This document shows positions 7,118-13,409 of a DNA stretch of 15,637 nt, one piece after another (position 1 is the stretch's first letter; each line of letters opens with the position of its first letter). The stretch comes from Syntrophaceae bacterium UBA6078 (lineage in GTDB: Bacteria > Desulfobacterota > Syntrophia > Syntrophales > UBA2210). The notes beneath the pieces are model-generated. The model was not told the origin of the DNA and did no database searches. It saw only the letters and a program-made list of their open reading frames with translations. A program made the translations under genes and the position numbers. Location: positions 1 to 15,637 of the forward strand of contig DIXO01000008.1 of the NCBI GenBank assembly GCA_002428735.1. The letters are read 5' to 3'.

Positions 7118-7936
7118 TTAACTGACAACAGGGGTCGCGTCCTCGTCAAAGGGATTCTTGCGGACAGCCAGCGAGTACAGGTACGGATACCGGTCTTTCA
7201 CGTGCCTCAGATATACGAGCCATTGGTCGATCAGCAGTCCGTATACGCGGTTTATATCTCCCACGAGGTGATCGATATCCGACCGGGGAAGATCCCTGAG
7301 TTCGTGACGGCTGGCCAGTTCATCGGCAAGATGGAAGACAGCCAACAGAAGTTCGGTAAACTCCTCCTGCTCGATCAAGGCCGGATTTTCCAGCAGCCGC
7401 GTGATAAAGTTCTGCTTATTCCCAAGGAGGTCAAAAAGAGGCTCGACATCGACACATTCTACCTCCACATCAAAGGCATGTTCCTTGAGCGCCTTTTGTG
7501 CAATCGAAAAATGACGCTCCGACCAATCAGGCTTCACGATAAAGCTGCTCCGCGTCTTTTCTATATCACTATCGAAAGAGGAAAGAAGGCGGAGGAGGCT
7601 GTACCCTACCTCATTGAAGAAGATCCCCCGTACCATGTTGATCTTATGCAGCCAGTGCTGTTGCTCTCGTCTGAGGATGAGCATCTCGGTCGCGTTCGCG
7701 ATGACGCCGATAAAGGTTCCGCCCCCCAGGACAATCAAGAGGATGGCAAAGAGGCGGCTTGGGTTGCTCGTGGGATGGATGTCGCCGTATCCCACCGTCG
7801 ACATGGTAACAAGGTTAAAATAAAGGGCTTCGGGGAGCGAGAGATCTTCCAAGGCCATGAAACAAGCGGTCCCTATCACCGTTATCATAACCAGAAGAGC
7901 GAGAAAAAGCTGGAGTCTCCGTCGTATGATCCGCAT
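7118..7936 (-). CDS. Two-TM potassium channel with unassigned C-terminal domain
   Basis: A 272-residue inner-membrane ion channel. TM1 is about residues 9-29, the pore helix about 34-46, the selectivity filter TVGYGD is residues 47-52 and TM2 is about 62-82 (FAILLIVLGGGTFIGVIA). The filter predicts K+ selectivity and tetrameric assembly. The ~185-residue cytoplasmic part is not an RCK/TrkA-N domain: no glycine-rich nucleotide-binding motif is visible. It looks mostly helical, with an acidic segment (VEVECVDVEPLFDLLGN) and a helical bundle (LLLAVFHLADELASRHEL). The gating ligand is unknown. GGAGG lies 8 bp before the ATG. The gene sits between a membrane-anchored protein gene (55 bp upstream) and the DUF4197 gene. 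Confidence 0.88.
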   Translation of the reverse strand: MRIIRRRLQLFLALLVMITVIGTACFMALEDLSLPEALYFNLVTMSTVGYGDIHPTSNPSRLFAILLIVLGGGTFIGVIANATEMLILRREQQHWLHKINMVRGIFFNEVGYSLLRLLSSFDSDIEKTRSSFIVKPDWSERHFSIAQKALKEHAFDVEVECVDVEPLFDLLGNKQNFITRLLENPALIEQEEFTELLLAVFHLADELASRHELRDLPRSDIDHLVGDINRVYGLLIDQWLVYLRHVKDRYPYLYSLAVRKNPFDEDATPVVS

Positions 7937-7991
7937 GGTCTGTTCCTCCGCGCGTTGTTTGTGCCGTTCGATCAGCCCCGTGACGGGAGTC

Positions 7992-8693
7992 CTATTCCTT
8001 GAGGCGGATCTTCAGGCTTCCCTTCTCAACCTTCATGCCATCCACCCCCGCCGCGAAGGAATGCCAGAAGCCGTTCCCAGCGCCGTACTCTTTCACAAGA
8101 TCGATATTTTTCATATTCCCCAGCCAGGCATTCGGTAGAGGGATTCCCCAGAGACTGACCCCTTTGAGCGCCACCACCGGTCTGCCGCCGGCATAGGCAA
8201 GCTCGACTCCGGCAGTTACCAGGATCGTTTTTCCTCCGAGAAAAGGCATTCCCTCTTCCACGGGTATGAGCAGTTTCATGCTTACCATGTCATCATCAAG
8301 ATCGATAGCCAGCTTTCTGGCAAGATCGGAATTCCTCGCCAGGAGGGCGTTGATCTCCTTTTCACTGAGAGTGATCTCCCGTCCGGCCCCCTCTTCACTG
8401 TACCGTTCAGGTTTCAGGGTTATTCCACGGGCCGATTCCGGCGGTTGATGGGATTGGGTCTCCTTCTGTTGCAAGGAACTCAGGCTCTTGACCTTCGCGT
8501 CCAGAACCCGCTCTTCGCTCCCGCTTAATGTGACTGGTCGCAACTGGACAGGGAAAATGTAATGCGTGATGACCCACACGGCAATTACCGTCGCGATGGC
8601 AGCCGCACAGATCACCATCACCAGCGGCTTCAACCAGCCCCGGTGCGAAACGATCCCCGGCGATCCCTGATTATGCGTATCTCTGTTCATCAT
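7992..8693 (-). CDS. Membrane-anchored extracytoplasmic protein, unknown function
   Basis: A 233-residue protein not firmly recognised. It has a basic N-terminus, one transmembrane helix (about residues 21-43), a Ser/Gln/Glu-rich linker (~65-100) and a C-terminal beta-rich domain. That domain starts with ITLSEKEINALLARN, resembling the 'LxEkelNaLL' signature of lipid-binding-like YpmS/LmeA-type anchored proteins. It ends with LWGIPLPNAWLGNMKNIDLV and a GMKVEKGSLKIRLKE strand. The topology implies a periplasmic domain. The family parallel is tentative. I chose the ATG at 8693 because GGGAGG lies 6 bp upstream; a second ATG follows at once, and the frame is open to 8732. It is the first gene of the run that continues into the K+ channel, DUF4197 and LapA-like genes. 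Confidence 0.75.
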   Translation of the reverse strand: MMNRDTHNQGSPGIVSHRGWLKPLVMVICAAAIATVIAVWVITHYIFPVQLRPVTLSGSEERVLDAKVKSLSSLQQKETQSHQPPESARGITLKPERYSEEGAGREITLSEKEINALLARNSDLARKLAIDLDDDMVSMKLLIPVEEGMPFLGGKTILVTAGVELAYAGGRPVVALKGVSLWGIPLPNAWLGNMKNIDLVKEYGAGNGFWHSFAAGVDGMKVEKGSLKIRLKE

Positions 8694-8759
8694 CGTAAGC
8701 CTCCCACCCGGGTGGCGTGATAAAGGCATCACCCATCAGATCTTCCTTTAGCACTGCGC

Positions 8760-8769
8760 GTTATATATA
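8760..8769 (-). promoter_or_regulatory. AT-rich -10-like sequence before the envelope gene set
   Basis: The minus strand reads TATATATAAC here, in otherwise G+C-rich surroundings, 67-76 bp upstream of the first gene of the four-gene set. It could serve as a -10 element. No good -35 box is visible (the best is CTGGAC about 18 bp upstream), so the call is weak. Confidence 0.3.
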
Positions 8770-8795
8770 TCAGACAGGCGCTTACCCGTCCAGCC

Positions 8796-9045
8796 TTACC
8801 GAGTATATCCCACGGCAAGGTGATAGTCCATTTTGTCATAGAGGAAGATGATCCGGTTGTTCAGCTCCAGCGTCGTATAGATCTGAAGCGGCGAGCCAAG
8901 GATCCTTCGCTTCATCACCCGGGTCCAGAACCATCCCTCAGCAGCATTACCCCGTTTTTTCTGGATGCTACATACCCCTTACTCCCAGGTAGTTGATGTC
9001 TAAAAAATAGGGGACCCCATGACGGTTCTTATCACTCTGAATCAT
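8796..9045 (-). pseudogene. Remnant of a broken protein-coding gene
   Basis: Two adjacent minus-strand reading frames look like real protein but do not join. The first runs from ATG at 9045 to a TAG at 8968-8970 (25 residues, including HGVPYFLDINYLGVRGM). The second is open from 8978 to a TAA at 8796-8798 (60 residues, including AAEGWFWTRV, SPLQIYTTLELNNRIIFLYD and MDYHLAVGYTR) in another frame and with no start codon at its beginning. An amino-acid pattern alternating hydrophobic and polar residues is typical of beta-strands. No good ribosome binding site precedes the first frame. I interpret this as the frameshifted, decayed C-terminal part of a gene; the family is not recognised. Confidence 0.5.
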
Positions 9046-9153
9046 AACAAAAAGTCAAATCAAGATTGACTCCTTTTCATCCCTGCAGTCAGTCACGTAA
9101 TAGCGACGGAGGATATCAGGCGCTTTCGTTATTGCCAAATAGATTTTCTATTG

Positions 9154-9182
9154 TTTTCATCTTTCAAACAGTGTAATATAAT
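9154..9182 (+). promoter_or_regulatory. Promoter of the universal stress protein gene
   Basis: TTTTCA (9154-9159) and a perfect TATAAT (9177-9182) are separated by exactly 17 bp. Transcription would start near 9189, which places the in-frame ATG at 9183 outside the message and supports the ATG at 9213. The surroundings are strikingly A+T rich compared with the rest of the window. Confidence 0.6.
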
Positions 9183-9212
9183 ATGCAAAATTATTATGAG
9201 GGGGAAATTATA

Positions 9213-9683
9213 ATGATACCAAAAATAAAAAGGGTTCTCTACGCAACGGATCTTTCGGAGAATTCAGCGTATGCATTTCGATACGCAGTGAACACCGCTG
9301 AAAAACACGACGCCGAAATGATCGTTTTGCACGTTATCGAAGAAATACCCTCTTCTGTGCGTGCATACATGTTTGATCGGGATTTAACAGGTCTTAAAAA
9401 GGAAGCTATGGATGAACTGAATCATCGTCTCGATGAATTCTGCGAGAGCGAACTTCGGGAAAGACCTGAGTGTATGAAGAGAATCAAACGTACCAAGGTG
9501 GTGGAAGGGTATCCGGCAGAAGTAATCCTCAGTGTCGCGGATGAGGAAAACTGTGACATCATCATTATGGGGACCCACGGTAAGGGAGTCATATCCCACA
9601 CCTTCCTGGGGAGCGTCGCCGAGCGGGTTCTGAGACGGACCAGGAAACCCGTCTTCGTCATTCCATTGCCGCCGGACATGTAA
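9213..9683 (+). CDS. Universal stress protein, UspA family, ATP-binding type
   Basis: A 156-residue single-domain UspA-fold protein. It begins with KRVLYATDLSENSAYAFRYA, with Asp13 in the usual nucleotide-contact position. It has the complete ATP-binding signature G-2x-G-9x-G-S at Gly120, Gly123, Gly133 and Ser134 (GTHGKGVISHTFLGS), so it should bind ATP like MJ0577 rather than being an ATP-free UspA. It is cytoplasmic and probably dimeric, with a role in stress survival. GAGGGGG lies 8 bp before the ATG at 9213; the longer frame from 9183 begins directly after the -10 box and is rejected. It is transcribed alone, divergent from the broken gene and convergent with the thioesterase gene. Confidence 0.92.
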   Translation: MIPKIKRVLYATDLSENSAYAFRYAVNTAEKHDAEMIVLHVIEEIPSSVRAYMFDRDLTGLKKEAMDELNHRLDEFCESELRERPECMKRIKRTKVVEGYPAEVILSVADEENCDIIIMGTHGKGVISHTFLGSVAERVLRRTRKPVFVIPLPPDM

Positions 9684-9694
9684 TCAATATCTTG

Positions 9695-9728
9695 TTTCCC
9701 CGGCCCGTGCATGCACGGGCCGGGGAAA
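9695..9728. terminator. Perfect 34-bp palindrome between convergent genes
   Basis: The 17-base half tttccccggcccgtgca is followed without a spacer by its exact reverse complement. It lies 12 bp after the universal stress protein stop and 24 bp before the thioesterase stop on the other strand, where a bidirectional terminator is expected. However, neither strand has a T run after the hairpin: the arms begin with TTT and end with AAA. A classical rho-independent terminator is therefore not fully met. It may still act as a strong RNA hairpin or be a protein-binding site. Confidence 0.6.
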
Positions 9729-9751
9729 TGGACCCGCAGGGAACCTCTTTA

Positions 9752-10144
9752 TTAATCACTTTTCCGGAAGACCGTCCCATTAAATGTCGCGATCAGTTTT
9801 TCCCCGGTTGCCACTTCAATCCTATACACGCCCGTACGTTTTGTAGAATGGACCTGCTTGGCCTCGGCGGTGACACGGTCGCCAACCTGAGGCGCTCTGA
9901 GAAAGGAGCCGCTCACATCGAGGGCGTACGAGGGAAAATGATCGCCGTTCGAGGCCGCGCTGAATGCGACATCGGCCAGGCTGAAGATGAGCCCGCCGTG
10001 CGCTACACCGAGGAAATTGAGCATCTTCTCCGTGATGGTTACCGAGCAGACGGCGCGTCCCTCTTCAACCGCATCGATCCGTATCCCCAGGGAAGCAGCG
10101 TACGGATCATCCATAACCTTTTTCACAATGTCGGAAGATGTCAT
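9752..10144 (-). CDS. PaaI-family hotdog-fold thioesterase
   Basis: A 130-residue hotdog-fold protein. The signature NFLGVAHGGLIFSLADVAFSAA (here read as Asn43, Gly46, His49-Gly50-Gly51 and Asp58) matches PaaI-type acyl-CoA thioesterases, which hydrolyse hydroxyphenylacetyl-CoA and other aryl- or acyl-CoA esters. The rest (YALDVSGSFLRAPQVGDRVTAEAKQV) is typical of the family. Length is normal. It begins 20 bp after the transporter gene stop, so the two are likely cotranscribed. The ribosome binding site AAAGGTG is about 13 bp before the ATG, which is long, so translation may depend on coupling. Substrate is not determined by the sequence. Confidence 0.88.
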   Translation of the reverse strand: MTSSDIVKKVMDDPYAASLGIRIDAVEEGRAVCSVTITEKMLNFLGVAHGGLIFSLADVAFSAASNGDHFPSYALDVSGSFLRAPQVGDRVTAEAKQVHSTKRTGVYRIEVATGEKLIATFNGTVFRKSD

Positions 10145-10164
10145 GTGATCTCACAATCACCTTT

Positions 10165-11460
10165 TTAGAGGTGGCGGGCAGCCTTCTTCCCGGCTTCCTC
10201 GTCGACGAACGATAAAAGGATTGCCCCCGCCACGAAAAGGACGGCGATCGACGTGATGCTCACGCGGGAGGCGATGTCGCTCGAATATCCCATCGACCTG
10301 ACCAGGAGGGCCGTCACTCCGAGGAAGACAGGACCCGCGACCACGGAAAACTTGCCAATAAGGTTGTAGAATCCGAAAAATTCACCCGACTTATCGGGCG
10401 GTATCATCTTGGCGAAGAGAGATCTGCTCAGTGCCTGGATCCCTCCCTGAACCAGGCCGATGACGATGGCGAGGAGATAGAATTCGTACGCTCTCGTGAT
10501 GAAGGAGGCGTAAATCGTCACGCAGAGGTACACACCGATGGCGATGTAGATGGACCGTTTGGTACCGATCCTCCCTCCCAGATATCCGAAGGCGATTGCC
10601 GATGGGAACCCGACGAACTGGGTGATGAGGAGGGCCAGGATCAGGTCGTCTGAGTTGAAACCGATCGACATGCCGTAATCCAGGGCCATGCGGATGATCG
10701 TATCGACGCCGTCGATATAAAGCCAGTAGGCGATGAGAAAGAGAAAGATCACGCGCAGGTGGCGTATCTCTTCGAATGTCCGCCTCAGTTGGCGCAATCC
10801 CGCCAGGATGACTGCTCCCGTCGTACCGCTCTTCTGAGGCGCCGGTTCTCGAACGAAGAGAAAGACAGGGATCGAAAAAAGAGCCCACCAGATCGCAACG
10901 GAGAGGAAGGAAAAGCGCACGGCCGCCCCCGCGTCGGCGAATCCGAACATCGCCGGTTTGAGGGTCATCCAGACATTGAAGGCGAAGAGGATACCGCCCC
11001 CGAGGTATCCCAGCGAAAACCCCAGGGCGGAGACGAAGTCCATCCGCTTCTCAGACGCGACCGCAGTGAGAAGGGAATCATAGAATATATTCCCCCCCGA
11101 GAAACCAATCGTCGCCAGGACATAGACGGCGATGGCCAGTACCCAGTCCCCCTGTGCAACCATGTAGAGGGATGCCGTCATCACGATGCCTATAAAGGCG
11201 AAGAAGAGGAGAAACTTTTTCTTCGCGCTTCCCTTGTCGGCGATGGCACCCAGTACGGGAGCGCAGAGTGCGACGACCATTCCGGCGATCGAATTGGCCA
11301 GACCCAGCTTTGCCGTGCTCTCCACGGGATCAACTCCGGCGCTCCAGAACTTTTTGAAGAAGATAGGGAAAAAGGCCGCCATCACTGTCGTGGCGAATGC
11401 CGAGTTCGCCCAGTCGTAGAGGGCCCAGCTTATGATCGTCTTTCTGTTGTCAATCTCCAT
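10165..11460 (-). CDS. MFS transporter, UMF1 (Atg22-like) family
   Basis: A 431-residue inner-membrane protein with about 12 transmembrane helices. The N-terminus SWALYDWANSAFATTV and the following AAFFPIFF are diagnostic of the UMF1/Atg22-like major facilitator family. Other visible features are the cytoplasmic loop APVLGAIADKGSAKKK (an MFS motif A-like loop), GGNIFYDSLL and LVQGGIQALSRSLFAKMIP in the second half, and GEFFGFYNL. Yeast Atg22 exports amino acids from the vacuole; substrates of bacterial members are unknown. GAGGAG lies 6 bp before the ATG. A candidate promoter is at 11663-11690, leaving a ~200-nt leader. The thioesterase gene follows on the same strand. Confidence 0.9.
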   Translation of the reverse strand: MEIDNRKTIISWALYDWANSAFATTVMAAFFPIFFKKFWSAGVDPVESTAKLGLANSIAGMVVALCAPVLGAIADKGSAKKKFLLFFAFIGIVMTASLYMVAQGDWVLAIAVYVLATIGFSGGNIFYDSLLTAVASEKRMDFVSALGFSLGYLGGGILFAFNVWMTLKPAMFGFADAGAAVRFSFLSVAIWWALFSIPVFLFVREPAPQKSGTTGAVILAGLRQLRRTFEEIRHLRVIFLFLIAYWLYIDGVDTIIRMALDYGMSIGFNSDDLILALLITQFVGFPSAIAFGYLGGRIGTKRSIYIAIGVYLCVTIYASFITRAYEFYLLAIVIGLVQGGIQALSRSLFAKMIPPDKSGEFFGFYNLIGKFSVVAGPVFLGVTALLVRSMGYSSDIASRVSITSIAVLFVAGAILLSFVDEEAGKKAARHL

Positions 11461-11591
11461 CGGTAGCTCCTCGATTTACCACCGCAGAGGATCGCGGCAG
11501 GATCTCCCGCAATATGCTCTCTTTCGTTTCGTAAGGGTCTGTGCCTGTCTTTCCCCTATAGAGACCAATCGCTTCCTCCAGAGCCGCTCCC

Positions 11592-11610
11592 TAACAGGAC
11601 CGTTGACCCC
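11592..11610 (-). repeat. Possible diverged copy of the terminal repeat
   Basis: The minus strand reads tcaacggtcctgttag, which matches tcaacggcctgttag at the left end of the window except for one inserted base; ggagcg follows where the left end has agcg. It lies in the leader region of the transporter gene. Short and imperfect, so it may be chance. Confidence 0.3.
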
Positions 11611-11662
11611 GCATCCCCCCCCATAAAAAATCGCCTTTCCCATACCCGAATGCCTGCTTTTG

Positions 11663-11690
11663 ATAGTACACCTGTTTTAATAATTGTCAA
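11663..11690 (-). promoter_or_regulatory. Candidate promoter for the transporter-thioesterase genes
   Basis: On the minus strand a perfect TTGACA (11685-11690) is followed after 16 bp by TACTAT (11663-11668). The transporter ATG is about 200 bp downstream. The leader between them contains no convincing small gene. Confidence 0.45.
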
Positions 11691-11814
11691 TTCATTCTGA
11701 AGATATATATGATCGCTCATCGCTCGTTGACCTTCTACCCTTCTTCCGGAGCACCCTTCAACTTTGCGAGTGCCGGAATCGATAATCATTGATATCTCAC
11801 TGTAAAATCTGCAT

Positions 11815-11843
11815 TTGACATACGATTGACATGGTGTTATTGC
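11815..11843 (+). promoter_or_regulatory. Candidate promoter with tandem TTGACAT for the LuxR-type gene
   Basis: TTGACAT occurs at 11815-11821 and again at 11826-11832, 11 bp apart, which is about one helical turn. The first TTGACA is followed after 17 bp by TATTGC (11838-11843), a poor -10 box. The ATG lies about 108 bp downstream. The tandem repeat could be overlapping -35 elements or a direct-repeat operator. Confidence 0.35.
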
Positions 11844-11951
11844 TTTTCCGCTGAAAATGTATAGATGAACGAGCATGAATGGGGGCACATCTCTTCCGGC
11901 AGGGAAAACCAGGCATAATCGACAGCACCGAACGGAGCATGGGTCAACGCT

Positions 11952-12635
11952 ATGGACGTGAAGGCACAGAAGGGAAAAGAAACCCCTGATTTTCCACCAA
12001 AACCCCGGGTCCTTATCATCGGTCCCAACGCGCTTCAGAATGAGCTCCTGGCCCGATTCCTTGAAAAGGAAACGGGTCTCCCGTGCTCATTCAGGCCTGA
12101 ACTGGACGGGAATATCATCTCCGGCTGCGCATCTGCCGGATGCCTGTTGCTCCTCGACTGCCGGGGCACTGAACTGGGGCATCTCTGGGCGATGATCGAG
12201 CGCGGCCCGGCGGTCAACACGACGGGATGCCGCATCGCCCTTTTCAACCTTGACGCGCATGCGGGGAGAGAAAAAGAGGTCATGGACCGGGGTATTCATG
12301 GCATTTTTTACCTGAGCGATCCTCTGGACATGTTTCCCCGGGGGGTCAGGGCGATGCTCGACGGCGAGATGTGGTATTCCAGAAAGGCCCTCTCCAAGAG
12401 GATCATGGATCCCGGCACGGGGCGAACGGCATCCTCTCTCGCAGCCGCCGATATCCTTACCTCCCGGGAAAAGGAGATCCTTATCGGCATTGCCTCCGGA
12501 GCCAGCAACGAGGACATAGCAAGCGATCTTTCCATAAGCCCCCACACGGTCAGAACGCATATCTACAACATCTACAAGAAGATCAACACAACGAATCGCC
12601 TGCAGGCCATGCTGTGGGTCGCGAAGTATCTATAG
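11952..12635 (+). CDS. LuxR-type regulator, CsgD/VpsT-like
   Basis: A 227-residue transcription regulator. Residues ~18-145 form a receiver-like domain (PRVLIIGPNALQNELLARFL; LLLLDCRG with Asp69; GIHGIFYLSDPLDMFPRGVRAML). Residues ~166-227 form a LuxR-type helix-turn-helix (LTSREKEILIGIASGASNED; recognition helix SPHTVRTHIYNIYKKI). The C-terminal half strongly resembles biofilm regulators CsgD and VpsT. Just before the linker is W141-Y-S-R144, close to the W[FLM][TS]R motif with which VpsT binds c-di-GMP. Whether Tyr at position 2 still permits binding is unknown. The gene lies upstream of a PilZ protein and a PEP-CTERM protein on the same strand. The ribosome binding site is weak (GGAG about 14 bp before the ATG). 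Confidence 0.87.
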   Translation: MDVKAQKGKETPDFPPKPRVLIIGPNALQNELLARFLEKETGLPCSFRPELDGNIISGCASAGCLLLLDCRGTELGHLWAMIERGPAVNTTGCRIALFNLDAHAGREKEVMDRGIHGIFYLSDPLDMFPRGVRAMLDGEMWYSRKALSKRIMDPGTGRTASSLAAADILTSREKEILIGIASGASNEDIASDLSISPHTVRTHIYNIYKKINTTNRLQAMLWVAKYL

Positions 12636-12858
12636 ATATAGTACTCCTTCCCGTGCAGGGAAAGGAATGGATGGCTCGACCGAAGAAAAGTTATCCGGAT
12701 AGCACCTTCTTCGTATGCCTCTGCGTGAGAATGATGAGATAAGAATCATACCCTTTTCGTATTGAACTCCATTCGGCGAATTGCTACAGTTTCACCCAAT
12801 GGAGAGAGAAACCGTCGCAAAGTGTAGATACCGGTTTACCACAGAAGGACATAAGACC

Positions 12859-13185
12859 ATGCCTGGACTTGGAAAAAGAAAGCTGGAGAGATTCCCCCTT
12901 GAGCTGCCCGCCCGCATTTTTGTGGATTGTGACGGGACGGGAACCGATTGCCTCGACGCCGTCACCATTGATATTTCCGCGGGGGGAGCGTTCTTTCATA
13001 CCGATAAGCCCCTCCCGGTGGGGACCCAGATGGAAGTTGACCTCATACTCCCTCTCGATGAGCTGAAAAAGATCGAGGGGAAACGGGCGAATATCAAGGT
13101 CAAGGGAGCGGTGATCCGTACGGGGGAACGGGGAATGGCCATAGTCTTCGACAAGAAGTACCGGATCTCACCCATACCGGAGTAG
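12859..13185 (+). CDS. PilZ domain protein, probable c-di-GMP receptor
   Basis: A 108-residue single PilZ domain. Both c-di-GMP contacts are present: R7-x-x-x-R11 (in KRKLERFPLELPARI) and D38-x-S40-x-x-G43 (in TIDISAGGAFF). The remaining strands (GTQMEVDLILPL, IKVKGAVIRTGERGMAIVF) complete the beta-barrel. It is cytoplasmic, with no output domain, so it probably acts by binding a partner protein. I chose the ATG at 12859, with AAGGA 9 bp upstream and starting just before the domain; the frame is open to 12781, but the extra residues are not PilZ-like and lack a ribosome binding site. It lies 223 bp after the LuxR-type gene. Confidence 0.9.
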   Translation: MPGLGKRKLERFPLELPARIFVDCDGTGTDCLDAVTIDISAGGAFFHTDKPLPVGTQMEVDLILPLDELKKIEGKRANIKVKGAVIRTGERGMAIVFDKKYRISPIPE

Positions 13186-13264
13186 CATGATCGCCCCCGC
13201 CGTAACCGGGGAAAAAGAAAGAGAGCAGGCAGCGGGTACGCAAAAAGTATGAGAGACCCTTTTT

Positions 13265-13284
13265 TCTACTACTTTTTGAGTAGA
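13265..13284. promoter_or_regulatory. Inverted repeat upstream of the PEP-CTERM gene
   Basis: TCTACT (13265-13270) and AGTAGA (13279-13284) are perfect inverted arms with an 8-base, T-rich centre. It lies about 125 bp before the PEP-CTERM start and after the PilZ gene. The spacing suits a dimeric regulator operator; a weak RNA hairpin is the alternative. No partner regulator can be assigned from the sequence. Confidence 0.35.
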
Positions 13285-13409
13285 CAAAATAATCAGCAAA
13301 ATACGTAAATATTCAGTTCCCATTCGTATTGACCGTATGTATGAGGAAGCGTTAGACTTCACCATACAATGAGGAATAGAAATTCTATCAGCATAATGCG
13401 AGGTTTATC

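Larger units (their letters stand above)
11461..11814. other. Non-coding region between divergent genes
   Basis: This stretch, together with the regulator promoter region up to 11951, separates the transporter gene (-) from the LuxR-type gene (+). I see the transporter promoter at 11663-11690, a possible diverged copy of the terminal repeat at 11592-11610 and the short repeat gagcgatgagcgat on the minus strand near 11713-11726. A 110-codon open frame on the minus strand (11556-11888) has biased, non-protein-like composition and no ribosome binding site. I find no RNA gene. Confidence 0.6.

Noticed and set aside
10144..10155. TGTGATCTCACA resembling a CRP site near the thioesterase start
   Set aside because: The half-sites are separated by 2 bp rather than 6, and the motif overlaps the start codon inside an apparent operon.
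10759..11466. Plus-strand open frame of 235 codons opposite the transporter
   Set aside because: The translation is dominated by Arg, Glu, Asp and Gly, as expected for the reverse complement of a hydrophobic membrane protein gene.
11556..11888. Minus-strand open frame of 110 codons in the intergenic region
   Set aside because: No ribosome binding site, low-complexity Gly/Ser-rich end, and it spans the presumed promoters of both flanking genes.
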